From assembly GCA_050955105.1 (NCBI GenBank), contig JBPBQZ010000112.1, positions 1 through 33,437 of the forward strand: 33,437 bases of DNA, given 5' to 3'. Under the pieces are notes generated by a model. It had not been told where the DNA came from. It worked only from the letters and a program-made list of their open reading frames with translations, and did no database searches. A program made the position numbers and the translations under genes. This document shows positions 23,371 to 31,558 of the stretch, piece after piece (position 1 is the first letter of the stretch; every line of letters starts with the position of its first letter). The DNA comes from JBPBQZ01 sp050955105. Its GTDB lineage: Bacteria; Pseudomonadota; Gammaproteobacteria; Burkholderiales; Burkholderiaceae.

Positions 23371-23697
23371 GACTTTCGTATGGTTTTTGGGCGGCGCCAA
23401 CGCGCGCGTCGAGTGTGGCCGGCGCGGGCTCAGCGCTCAATGACGCATTGAAACGATCGGATTGGCCAAACCATGCAGCGCTGCGCGACGCGAGGTCGGC
23501 ACTGGCATGCAAGCTGACGCCGGCGACGGCTCGGGAATAACCCGAACCAGCGCTTTGGCGCGTGATTTGTACAACGAGAATGCGCTGAACGGTCATTGAA
23601 GGCGATGGCTGTGCCAGCCACACTTTCCGCACTATTTTACAGCGTCGGTCCGGCTCGCCGAGACCGTGAATCGACGCGGAATCTCATCAGGAGACAT
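23371..23697. other. Divergent intergenic region with a small palindrome
   Basis: 327 bp between the efflux gene and the binding-protein gene. TCAATG, spacer ACG, CATTGA at 23437-23451 is a perfect 6-bp inverted repeat, 67-81 bp upstream of the efflux ATG and about 250 bp from the other start. I see no coding sequence and no clear -35/-10 pair. It must contain promoters for both genes. Confidence 0.45.
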
Positions 23698-24921
23698 ATG
23701 AAGATCGATTTGACGCGACGTCGCACGCTGGCCATGGGGGGCGCGCTGGCGCTGTTGGGTCTGCCAGGCGTATCGGCCTGGGCGGACAAGAAGAACGGCC
23801 CCGGTATCACGGATACTGAGATCGTCTTCGGCCAGACCATGCCCTACAGCGGCCCGGTGTCGGTGCTGGCTGCGGTGGGCCGCGTGCAGTTGGCTTATTT
23901 CAAGATGATCAATGACCACGGCGGCGTCAATGGCCGCAAGCTGCGCCTGATCAGTCTCGACGATGGGTATAGTCCGCCAAAAACGGTTGAACAGACGCGC
24001 CGCCTGGTGGAGCAGGAGGACGTTGCGTTTATTTTCTCGACCTTGGGCACCCCCACCAACGCGGCGATCCAGAAATATTTGAACGCTAAAAAAGTCCCGC
24101 AACTTTTCATTTCGGGTTCGAGCCCGAAATTCTACGATCCGAAGAATTCGCCATGGACGCTCAGCGGTGTCACTAGCATCGGCATCGAAAGCGTGATTCA
24201 CGCGCATTACTTGTTGAAGACCAAACCCGATGCGAAAGTCGGCATCCTGTACGCCAACGACGATTACGGCAAAGGCTATCTGCAAGGCTTCAAAGAGGGC
24301 CTGGGTGAGCGCGCCGCATCGATGATCATCCATGAGGCTTCTTATGAATCGACCGACCCGACGGTCGACTCGCAAGTCGTCACGCTGCAGTCGTCCGGCG
24401 CCGATGTGTTCATGAACTACAGCACATCGAAATTCGCGACGCAGGCAATTCGCAAGGCCTACGACGTCGGCTGGCGGCCGCTGCAATTCATTCCGGTGAG
24501 CGCGGCATCGATCGGCACGGTGATCAAACCCGCCGGCGTGGAGAAGGCGGTCGGCATTATTTCGGCGGTCGACAAGAAAGACGTTTCCGATCCTTCGGTA
24601 CAACAAGATGCCGACGTGAAGGCCTATCTGGCTTGGCAGAAACAATACTATCCGGAAGGCCATCCAGACGATGGCTCCGAGGTGTTCGCCTATGAGATGG
24701 CGGTGATGCTGGTGCAATTGCTGCAGCGTTGCGGCAATGATCTGACGCGCGAGAACATCATGCGGCAGGCCACCAACTGGCCCAAGATCGACCTGCCAAT
24801 GTCCTTGCCCGGCATCGTCGCCTCGGTATCGCCCGACGACTATCATGTGGTGCGGCAGATGCAACTCAAGCGCTTCGACGGCAAACAGTGGGTACGCTTT
24901 GGTGACCTGATTCGCGGCTAG
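23698..24921 (+). CDS. Liv-type ABC transporter substrate-binding protein (orphan)
   Basis: 407 residues of the Peripla_BP_6 family. The N-terminus KIDLTRRRTLAMGGALALLG ends in GVSAWADKK. The arginine run before a modest hydrophobic stretch suggests possible Tat export. The mature part shows ITDTEIVFGQTMPYSGPVS, YFKMINDHGGVNGRKLRLISLDDGYSPPKTVEQTRRLVEQ and VGILYANDDYGKGYLQGFKEGLG, all typical. The ATG at 23698 follows AGGAG at 23689-23693; the reading from 23596 is rejected. No Liv permease or ATPase lies nearby, so this is a second orphan of the type. It differs clearly from the one at 8340. The ligand is unknown; members of this subgroup often take up aromatic or other organic acids. Confidence 0.88.
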   Translation: MKIDLTRRRTLAMGGALALLGLPGVSAWADKKNGPGITDTEIVFGQTMPYSGPVSVLAAVGRVQLAYFKMINDHGGVNGRKLRLISLDDGYSPPKTVEQTRRLVEQEDVAFIFSTLGTPTNAAIQKYLNAKKVPQLFISGSSPKFYDPKNSPWTLSGVTSIGIESVIHAHYLLKTKPDAKVGILYANDDYGKGYLQGFKEGLGERAASMIIHEASYESTDPTVDSQVVTLQSSGADVFMNYSTSKFATQAIRKAYDVGWRPLQFIPVSAASIGTVIKPAGVEKAVGIISAVDKKDVSDPSVQQDADVKAYLAWQKQYYPEGHPDDGSEVFAYEMAVMLVQLLQRCGNDLTRENIMRQATNWPKIDLPMSLPGIVASVSPDDYHVVRQMQLKRFDGKQWVRFGDLIRG

Positions 24922-24971
24922 CCTGTCGTGCATGGAAGGCCGTGCGCGCCGCCTTGGGAACGATCGTTGCT

Positions 24972-25027
24972 GGAGTGCGCAGGAATGCGACACTCCGCAA
25001 CCGGTTCCCGGACGGCGTGCCGGAACC
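24972..25027 (+). promoter_or_regulatory. Two consecutive strong hairpins in the leader of the SDR-GH15 operon
   Basis: Hairpin 1: GGAGTGCGCA (24972-24981), tetraloop GGAA, TGCG (24986-24989), bulged A, CACTCC (24991-24996), ten base pairs in all. Hairpin 2: GGTTCCCGG (25003-25011) against CCGGAACC (25020-25027), eight pairs with one bulged C and an 8-nt loop. Both lie between the binding-protein stop (24921) and the SDR ATG (25046), the second ending 18 nt before it. No T-run follows. They may be a structured leader or a terminator of the upstream gene. Function is not known. Confidence 0.5.
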
Positions 25028-25045
25028 CTTCAGAGGACATGCGCA

Positions 25046-25948
25046 ATGGGCAATACCGTCAACCAATTCGCGATGCAGGATCCGACCAAGCAGTATCCGC
25101 AACCGGAATTCGAAAAACAGCCGCAATCGCCGCCGGGGCTGGCGCAAGAGATGCGGCCCAAGCCGGACCACGGCGAGACCAGTTACAAGGGCTTTGGCCG
25201 GCTAGCCGGCCGGCGTGCGCTGATCACTGGGGGTGACAGCGGCATCGGCCGGGCGGTAGCGATTGCGTTCGCACGCGAAGGCGCGGATATCGCGCTCAAT
25301 TACCTCCCCAGCGAAGCAGCGGATGCGCGCGAAGTGATTGCGCTGATCGAGCAGGCGGGCCGCCGCGCAGTAGCACTGCCCGGCGACATCAGCGACGAGG
25401 CTTTTTGCAAGACGCTGGTGCAGCAGGCGCACGCGCAACTGGGCGGACTCGACATCCTGGCCAACATTGCCGGCAAGCAGACGGCGGTGCAAGACATCGC
25501 CGATTTGTCCACCGAGCAATTGGAAGCGACCTTCCGTACCAATGTGTATGCGATGTTCTGGCTGTGCAAGACGGCACTGCCGCTGCTGCCGCCGGGCGCT
25601 ACCATCATCAACACCACCTCGATACAAAGCTATCAGCCGAGTCCGTCGCTATTGGACTATGCGTCGACCAAGGCGGCTATTACCGCCTTTACCCATGCGT
25701 TCGCCAAGCAGGTCATCGGCAAGGGCATTCGCGTGAATGCCGTCGCACCGGGCCCGGTGTGGACGCCGTTGCAGCCGAGCGGCGGCCAGCCGCAGGAAAA
25801 GATTCCGCCGTTCGGCTCGGAAGTGCCGATCAAACGGCCCGGCCAGCCGGCTGAGTTGGCGCCCATTTATGTGGTGCTGGCCTCGCAGGAGTCGAGCTTC
25901 GTCACGGGGGAGGTGTACGGCGTAACCGGCGGCAACCACCTGCCTTGA
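25046..25948 (+). CDS. SDR family oxidoreductase (YghA-like)
   Basis: 300 residues, extended-N-terminus SDR of the YghA/glucose-1-dehydrogenase-like group. The first ~45 residues (QDPTKQYPQPEFEKQPQ, PGLAQEM, PKPDHGETSYKG) are typical of this group. The cofactor motif TGGDSGIG is at 61-68 and NIAGKQ at about 140-145. The catalytic residues are Asn166, Ser192, Tyr205 and Lys209 (YASTK). The C-terminus closes with GEVYGVTGGNHLP. It reduces or oxidises an unknown carbonyl or sugar substrate with NAD(P). The ATG at 25046 is supported by AGAGGA about 9 bp upstream and by the conserved N-terminus. Its stop overlaps the start of the GH15 gene (TGATG), so the two are translationally coupled. Confidence 0.9.
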   Translation: MGNTVNQFAMQDPTKQYPQPEFEKQPQSPPGLAQEMRPKPDHGETSYKGFGRLAGRRALITGGDSGIGRAVAIAFAREGADIALNYLPSEAADAREVIALIEQAGRRAVALPGDISDEAFCKTLVQQAHAQLGGLDILANIAGKQTAVQDIADLSTEQLEATFRTNVYAMFWLCKTALPLLPPGATIINTTSIQSYQPSPSLLDYASTKAAITAFTHAFAKQVIGKGIRVNAVAPGPVWTPLQPSGGQPQEKIPPFGSEVPIKRPGQPAELAPIYVVLASQESSFVTGEVYGVTGGNHLP

Positions 25949-27747
25949 TGGACGCGCTCCCGAGCGGCGCTGCGACGCGCGCGGCCGCTGACGAATTGCC
26001 GCTCGGCCAATATGCTGCGATCGGGGACGGCCGCAGCGTGGCACTGGTCGGCGCCGATGGTTCTATCGACTGGTGGTGCGTGCCGAACCTCGACAGCACG
26101 CCTCTGTTCGACCGCCTGCTCGATCCGCTCGATGGCGGCCGGTTTTCGATATGTCTGGCGCAGGCCTGTTCGGTCGAGCGTCACTACCGCGCCAACAGCA
26201 ACGTCTTGGAGCACGTCTATACGACAGCCACGGGCAGCGCGCGTATTACCGACTCGCTGAACAGTGGTATTTCAGGACGCCTGCCGTGGAGCGAACTGGC
26301 GCGGCGTGTCGAGGGCTTGCAAGGCTCGGTAACCTTCAATATCGAGATACGGCCGGGGCGCCGCCAGAGCACGGCCAGCCCTTGGCGTGAAGCCAGTCCT
26401 GACGGCGACGTGCTGCATATCGATGGCGTGATTGCCGCCTTGCGGCATGACGCAGGCTTCGAACGCAGTGCCCAGGATGATCGGCATCTGGCCGGTCGAC
26501 TGGTCACGCAGGCTGGCTCGCGCAATGTGCTGGCAGTGCTGGCGTCGGCCAACGAGCCGCTGATCTTGCCTGCGTTGGCCGATATCGACCGACGCATCGA
26601 CCGCTCCGACCAGTCGTGGCAGGAGTGGTGCGGCAATTTGCAGATAAGCGGCCCCTACGCGAACGCCATTCGCCGCAGCGCCCTGGCGCTGAAGCTGCTG
26701 CTGTTCTCGCCGACTGGCGCCATCGCCGCGGCAGCCACCTGCGGCTTGCCCGAACGCATAGGTGGCGACAAGAATTTCGACTATCGCTATGCGTGGCTGC
26801 GCGATGTCGCATTCACCATCAAGGCCTTCCTGCGCGTGGGCGCCACCGAAGAAGCCAAGGCGGCGTTTTCGTGGATGACCTCGACGGTGCGCCGGCATGG
26901 GCCGCCGCTGCGCGCGATGTATCGGCTGGACGGCGAGCTGGCACCTGACGCAACGTCGCTCGATTTACCCGGCTATCGCCGAAGCCAGCCGGTGAGCGTA
27001 GGCAATCATGCGCGCTCGCAACTGCAGCTCGGCATGTTCGGCGATATTCTCGAAGCGGCAGCGTTGTTCGTCCAAAGTGGCCATGTGCTCGACTTGGTGA
27101 CGCGTCGCCTGCTGGCGGACCTGACCGACCGCTGCGCCGACACCTGGCAGATGCGCGACTCGGGTATGTGGGAACTGCAGCATGCCGAGCATTACACGAT
27201 GTCGCGCATGGAATGCTGGACCGCGCTCGACCGGGCCGTGAAGCTGGCGGCCAAGGGCCAGATCGAAACCAATCACGCGGATCGCTGGCAGCGCGAACGT
27301 GACCGTATTCGCGACTGGATCGATACGCATTGCTGGTCGCCGGTGCTGCAGGCCTACACCATGCATCCAGCTACCGAACGGCTCGATGCCGCGCTGCTGC
27401 TGGCAACGCGGCTGGGCTTCGAACGTACCGACCGGCTGGCGCTGACACGCGACGCCATCGTGCGCGAATTGACTGACGGACCGCTGGTTTATCGGTATAG
27501 CGGGATGCGCGAAGAAGAGGGCACTTTTACGGCCTGTGGCTTCTGGCTGGTGGAAGCCTATGCATTACTGGGCGACCGGCCCGCCGCGGTGCGTCAAATG
27601 GATGCGATGCTGGCGATTTGCGAAAGCAACCTGGGACTATTGAACGAGCAGATCGACGCGCGGGGTGGTGCGATGCTGGGCAATATGCCGCAGGCGCTCA
27701 GTCATCTGGCCCTGATCCACGCCGCACTGTCGATTGATGGAATTTGA
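25948..27747 (+). CDS. Glycoside hydrolase family 15 (glucoamylase/trehalase-like) protein
   Basis: 599 residues, normal for bacterial GH15-like glucoamylase/trehalase proteins. The N-terminal beta domain opens with IGDGRSVALVGADGSIDWWCVP. The (alpha/alpha)6 barrel carries GGDKNFDYRYAWLRDVAFTIKAF, then MWELQHAEHYTMSRMECWTALDRA, where the Glu of WEL is the likely general acid. A later EEEGTFTACGFWLVEAYALLG should hold the general base. No signal peptide is present, so it is cytoplasmic and may act on trehalose or short alpha-glucans, a stress-linked role in many bacteria. It overlaps the SDR stop by one base. It converges with the serine hydrolase, with only 10 bp between. Confidence 0.92.
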   Translation: MDALPSGAATRAAADELPLGQYAAIGDGRSVALVGADGSIDWWCVPNLDSTPLFDRLLDPLDGGRFSICLAQACSVERHYRANSNVLEHVYTTATGSARITDSLNSGISGRLPWSELARRVEGLQGSVTFNIEIRPGRRQSTASPWREASPDGDVLHIDGVIAALRHDAGFERSAQDDRHLAGRLVTQAGSRNVLAVLASANEPLILPALADIDRRIDRSDQSWQEWCGNLQISGPYANAIRRSALALKLLLFSPTGAIAAAATCGLPERIGGDKNFDYRYAWLRDVAFTIKAFLRVGATEEAKAAFSWMTSTVRRHGPPLRAMYRLDGELAPDATSLDLPGYRRSQPVSVGNHARSQLQLGMFGDILEAAALFVQSGHVLDLVTRRLLADLTDRCADTWQMRDSGMWELQHAEHYTMSRMECWTALDRAVKLAAKGQIETNHADRWQRERDRIRDWIDTHCWSPVLQAYTMHPATERLDAALLLATRLGFERTDRLALTRDAIVRELTDGPLVYRYSGMREEEGTFTACGFWLVEAYALLGDRPAAVRQMDAMLAICESNLGLLNEQIDARGGAMLGNMPQALSHLALIHAALSIDGI

Positions 27748-27757
27748 GACGTGGGGC

Positions 27758-29011
27758 TTAGCGCTCCAGCGCCTCGTAGGCGAGCTTCTGAAACATCGGC
27801 AAGGCGGCGGCGGTGGCCGTGCGCTGACCGGTGGCGAGCTGCGAGGCCGATTCGGGCCCTAGCGGCGTGGAATTCTGCACCAGGTAAAGCATCACCATGT
27901 TTTCGCGCGGATCGGCACGCCACCAGGTGCCCAGCGCACCGGGCCAGCCGAACGCGCCCTCGCTGCCCACGCCCATCCATGCTTGCTTGGCGGCATCGGT
28001 AATCACCGAAACGCCTAAGCCGAAGCCCTGACCGCTCCAGAACGGAATATTGAGAAAGGGGATTTCGCGTTGCGCATCGCTCAGACGATTGGTGGTCATC
28101 GACGCAACCGTTTGGGGTTGCAGCAGGCGCACGCCGTCGACTTCGCCGCCGCCCAACAGCATGCGCGCAAATTTGAGATAGTCAGTGGCGGTGGAGGCGA
28201 GGCCGCCGCCGCCGCTGCAAAACTCGGGCGCTTCGGCAGGCTCGGGTACCTTCACACGCACCAGTTGCGCAGTGGCATCGTCAAAGCGATACACGCCAGC
28301 CGTGCGCTCGTGTTTCGCCGGTGGCACATAGAAATCGGTATCTACCATGCCAAGCGGTTCGAAGATGCGTTGTCGTAGCACTTCACGCAGCGGCTTGCCC
28401 TCGATGCGTCCCAGAATAAAACCGAGCACGTCAGTCGCGTGGCTGTAATGGAAGCGCTCGCCGGGTTCATACACCAGCGGCAATCCGGCCAGGGCGCGCA
28501 TCCACGCGTCTGGGGTTTGTGCGCCGTGTATCGGGTCGCCCAGTATCTCGCGGTAGGCCTTGGCAATCGGTCCGATCGACGTGAACGCATAGGCCAGACC
28601 CGAGCGGTGCGTCAGCAAGTCTTCGATGGTGATGTCGCGCGCGGCCGGCCGCGTGCGGTCGAGCGGCCCTTCCGCCGTTTGCAATACCGCCGGCCTGGCG
28701 AATTCGGGCGCCCAACGCACGATGGGATCGCTTAGCTGCAACTTGCCTTCTTCCATCAGCATCAATGCGGCAACCGAGGTAATCGGTTTGGTCATCGAGG
28801 CGATGCGGAACAGCGTGTCGGGCGTCATGGGGGCGCCGCTTGTCAGGTCGCGCTGGCCAGCGGTGGTGACATGGGCGGTTGCGCCGTTACGCCACAACAA
28901 GGTGAGCACGCCCGACAAATAGCCGTTGTCTACCACCTGCTGCATGGCCGGGCCGATCTTGGCCAGACCTGCCGCTGAAAATCCTTGCGCATCGCCGCTT
29001 ACGCCATTCAT
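27758..29011 (-). CDS. Serine hydrolase, class C beta-lactamase/EstB-like family
   Basis: 417 residues of the beta-lactamase (PF00144) family. The nucleophile motif SxxK is Ser72-Met-Thr-Lys75 (RIASMTKPIT), and the second motif is Tyr189-Ser-His (FHYSHATDVLG). The third position, usually KTG or HxG, probably lies in FGWPGALGTWW, as in EstB-like esterases. No signal peptide is visible, which fits a cytoplasmic esterase rather than a periplasmic beta-lactamase. Activity on short-chain esters is the usual property of such proteins; resistance to beta-lactams is not implied. It is divergent from the DHA2 gene at 29232 and converges with the GH15 gene. Confidence 0.88.
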   Translation of the reverse strand: MNGVSGDAQGFSAAGLAKIGPAMQQVVDNGYLSGVLTLLWRNGATAHVTTAGQRDLTSGAPMTPDTLFRIASMTKPITSVAALMLMEEGKLQLSDPIVRWAPEFARPAVLQTAEGPLDRTRPAARDITIEDLLTHRSGLAYAFTSIGPIAKAYREILGDPIHGAQTPDAWMRALAGLPLVYEPGERFHYSHATDVLGFILGRIEGKPLREVLRQRIFEPLGMVDTDFYVPPAKHERTAGVYRFDDATAQLVRVKVPEPAEAPEFCSGGGGLASTATDYLKFARMLLGGGEVDGVRLLQPQTVASMTTNRLSDAQREIPFLNIPFWSGQGFGLGVSVITDAAKQAWMGVGSEGAFGWPGALGTWWRADPRENMVMLYLVQNSTPLGPESASQLATGQRTATAAALPMFQKLAYEALER

Positions 29012-29180
29012 GGGACGTGTCTCCGTTTTTACTTATTGAATACCGATACTACCTGCCTTCGAGGAGCGACGCCGCATGGGCGTGGGGCGCGCGAGCCGGC
29101 GCGGGAACGACCTGGTGCGCCACGGCAAGCGGCTGTAAGCCAAGCGAAAACCAGCCTTTGGCTGATATTATTGAGAATTT

Positions 29181-29201
29181 CGTCGCCAGCCGATGGCGAC
29201 G
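29181..29201. promoter_or_regulatory. Perfect 8-bp inverted repeat in front of the second efflux gene
   Basis: CGTCGCCA (29181-29188), spacer GCCGA, TGGCGACG (29194-29201). It lies 31 bp before the preferred ATG at 29232 and swallows the alternative ATG at 29193. It could be an operator or an mRNA hairpin. A second pair, AGCCAA/TTGGCT (29138-29143 and 29158-29163), lies just upstream. Confidence 0.4.
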
Positions 29202-29231
29202 GATATACGGCGCCAACAGGCGCCAGCCTCT

Positions 29232-30692
29232 ATGAAAATCGCTCTCCGTTCGCCGTCCACCCAGCCGCTGCGCCCCTATTTGATTCTCGGCATCTGTTGC
29301 CTGAGCCTGTTGATGGTGTCGATGGATGCCACCATCGTCAATGTCGCGCTGCCCGCCATCCGCGTCGACCTGGGCGCCTCGATCTCGGGGCTGCAGTGGG
29401 TCATCGATTCCTACACCATGGTGGTAGCCAGCCTGCTGATGTTGGGCGGCTCCACCGCCGACCGGTTCGGCCGGCGGCGCATCTTCCAGACAGGCATGGC
29501 GCTGTTTATGGCCGGGTCGCTGTTATGCAGCCTTGCGGGGGGCATCCATAGCCTGATCTTCTTCCGCGTCGTGCAGGCGCTCGGTGCGACGATGCTCAAC
29601 CCGGTGGCGATGTCGATCATCACCAATATCTTTCATGACCCGAAGGCGCGGGCACGCGCCATCGGCGTGTGGGGCGCTGTGGTGGGTGTGTCGATGGCGC
29701 TGGGGCCGCTGGTCGGCGGGGCGCTGACGCAGAGCGTCGGCTGGCGCGCGATCTTCTGGATCAACTTGCCGATCGGTCTGATCGCTATTGTGATGGCGGC
29801 CCTTTATATTCCCGAGTCGAAATCGGCGCAGCCGCGGCGGCTCGATCCAGTGGGGCAGTTGCTGGTATTCGCCGGACTGGTGTCGGTGACCTACGCGGTC
29901 ATCGAGGGGCCGCACGATGGCTGGCATTCACCTTTGATCGTCGGCTTGTTCGCGGTTGCGCTAGGGGCTGTCGCGGGCCTGGCGTTGTATGAGCCGCGGC
30001 GCGTCGATCCCTTGCTCGATCCGCGCTTCTTTCGGAGTGTTCCGTTCACCAGCGCCACGCTGATGGCGTTCGTGGGGTTCGCGGGTTTCTCCGCCTTCCT
30101 GTTCCTCAATGCGCTTTATTTGCAGGAAGTGCGCGGGCTGTCGGCTTTCGATGCCGGCCTGTGCACGCTGCCGTTCGCCTTGGCAACGATTGTTTGCTCA
30201 CCGGTTTCAGGACGTCTGGTAGCCAAGTACGGTACGCGGCCGTCGTTGATGATCTCGGCATGCGCCACCACCTTGAGTGCCGTCTTGCTCACCCAGTTGA
30301 CGGCGAGCACGCCGATCGCCTGGTTGATGTGCGTTTATGTGATTTATGGGATCGGCTTCGGACTAGTGAATCCCCCGATCACCAACACCGCTGTGTCCGG
30401 CATGCCGCGCGCGCAAGCGGGGCTGGCGGCGGCCGTGGCGTCGACCAGTCGACAGATGGGTGCCTCGATGGGCGTGGCGATTGCCGGCACGGTAGTGGGT
30501 ATCAGCACGCGCGCCGGTATCAGCTTTCCCAGCGCCACGCACGCGGTCTGGTGGCTCGTCGCCGGTTGTGGCGCCGCGGTTTTTGTACTGGGATGGCTGT
30601 CGAACACGCCGTGGGCCGAGCGCAGCACGCGTCATGCCGCGCATTTGCTGGAAGAGGAAATGGCGGAGCGGCGCGGTGTGGCAGGGGCGTGA
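29232..30692 (+). CDS. DHA2-family MFS efflux transporter (14 TM)
   Basis: About 486 residues. TM1 carries SMDATIVNVALPAI (motif D1), the TM2-TM3 loop has TADRFGRRRIFQ (motif A), TM5 shows VSMALGPLVGGAL (motif C), and GWRAIFWINLPIG follows, all hallmarks of DHA2 drug exporters. About 14 hydrophobic spans can be traced. The ATG at 29232 is preferred because the upstream in-frame ATG at 29193 lies inside a hairpin and adds 13 polar residues. No good ribosome site precedes either. It is unlike the first DHA2 gene (21907) in sequence, so this is not a recent duplication. It is divergent from the serine hydrolase and converges with the ABC operon. Confidence 0.9.
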   Translation: MKIALRSPSTQPLRPYLILGICCLSLLMVSMDATIVNVALPAIRVDLGASISGLQWVIDSYTMVVASLLMLGGSTADRFGRRRIFQTGMALFMAGSLLCSLAGGIHSLIFFRVVQALGATMLNPVAMSIITNIFHDPKARARAIGVWGAVVGVSMALGPLVGGALTQSVGWRAIFWINLPIGLIAIVMAALYIPESKSAQPRRLDPVGQLLVFAGLVSVTYAVIEGPHDGWHSPLIVGLFAVALGAVAGLALYEPRRVDPLLDPRFFRSVPFTSATLMAFVGFAGFSAFLFLNALYLQEVRGLSAFDAGLCTLPFALATIVCSPVSGRLVAKYGTRPSLMISACATTLSAVLLTQLTASTPIAWLMCVYVIYGIGFGLVNPPITNTAVSGMPRAQAGLAAAVASTSRQMGASMGVAIAGTVVGISTRAGISFPSATHAVWWLVAGCGAAVFVLGWLSNTPWAERSTRHAAHLLEEEMAERRGVAGA

Positions 30693-30706
30693 GCGCGTCC
30701 ACGTTA

Positions 30707-30722
30707 ATTACCGATCGGTAAT
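30707..30722. promoter_or_regulatory. Perfect 16-bp palindrome between convergent genes
   Basis: ATTACCGATCGGTAAT reads the same on both strands without a spacer. It lies in the 50-bp gap between the stop of the DHA2 gene and the stop of the ABC ATPase gene. It resembles TetR-family operators in form, yet it is at the 3' ends of both genes and not at a promoter. It has no loop or T-run, so it is a poor terminator. Confidence 0.45.
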
Positions 30723-30742
30723 CCCTGGCTCGAGCTGTCGGC

Positions 30743-31558
30743 TCAATCCAAGGCCTGCATCGTGCGCCGATGGATCTCGAACAAGGCCGGATCGTCGGGA
30801 TTGCGCGGGCGCGGCAGGTCGACGTCGATGGTGGCGGTGAACTGCCCGCTCTGCCGGCCGATGACATAGATGCGATCCGATAAAAACGCTGCTTCGAGCA
30901 TATTGTGCGTGACCAGCACGCCGGTCGGACGTTGCGCTTCCTCGCTGATCCACATGTCTTGCAACAACAGTCGCAGCCGCCGCGCGGTGAGTTCGTCGAG
31001 CGCGCTGAACGGCTCATCCAGCAACAATACGTCCGGATGCACGGCAAAGGCGCGTGCAATCGCCACGCGTTGTTTCTGGCCGCCCGAGAGGAACTGCGGG
31101 TAGGTTTTCGCGTGCTGCGCCAGGCCAACTTTGGTGAGCAATTCCTGCGTAATGCGCGCGCGCTCGCCGCTGACTTTGCCGGCACGGTCGAAGGCGATGG
31201 CGACGTTCTCTTCCACGGTCAGCCAATCGAGCAGACGCGGTTGTTGAAACACGACACTCAAGTCGGTTTCAGTTTTCACCGGCAGCCGCTCACGCGCGCT
31301 GATGCCGGCGCCGGCACGCGCCGCCTCAGCTTGCAGATCGGCACGCGGATCAAAGCGGATTTCGCCATGGCTGGGCTTCTCAAGCCCGGCGATCAGATTC
31401 AGCAAGGTCGACTTGCCGCAGCCTGACGGCCCGACCAGCGCGATCAACTGGCCCGCTTCGATGTGCAGGTTCAGGCCGTCGAAGATGCGCACAGCCGGCG
31501 CACGGCCGGTGCTGTTGAAGGTCTTGCCCAGACGCTCGATGATGATGTCACTGCTCAT
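30743..31558 (-). CDS. ABC transporter ATP-binding protein, SsuB/TauB/NrtD-like
   Basis: 271 residues. Walker A is GPSGCGKST (43-51), the Q-loop is in VVFQQPRLLDWLTVEENV, the signature is LSGGQKQR, Walker B is VLLLDEPFSALD and the switch His is in VLVTHNMLEAA. These fit ATPases of sulfonate/taurine/nitrate-type importers. Between Walker A and the Q-loop there is a longer than usual stretch (about residues 71-98, Ala/Arg-rich), compared with the roughly 15-20 residues typical of SsuB. The ATG at 31558 overlaps the end of the permease gene by 11 bp, and the longer reading to 31615 is rejected. It is the last gene of a three-gene transporter operon. Confidence 0.92.
   Translation of the reverse strand: MSSDIIIERLGKTFNSTGRAPAVRIFDGLNLHIEAGQLIALVGPSGCGKSTLLNLIAGLEKPSHGEIRFDPRADLQAEAARAGAGISARERLPVKTETDLSVVFQQPRLLDWLTVEENVAIAFDRAGKVSGERARITQELLTKVGLAQHAKTYPQFLSGGQKQRVAIARAFAVHPDVLLLDEPFSALDELTARRLRLLLQDMWISEEAQRPTGVLVTHNMLEAAFLSDRIYVIGRQSGQFTATIDVDLPRPRNPDDPALFEIHRRTMQALD

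Noticed and set aside
23632..24993. 453-codon minus-strand frame opposite the Liv-type binding protein
   Set aside because: Long only because of high GC at third codon positions. The plus strand carries the signal peptide and family strings.
27758..29011. Reading the serine hydrolase as a beta-lactam resistance gene
   Set aside because: SxxK and YSH are shared with esterases, there is no signal peptide and the KTG motif is not evident, so EstB-like esterase is the safer call.
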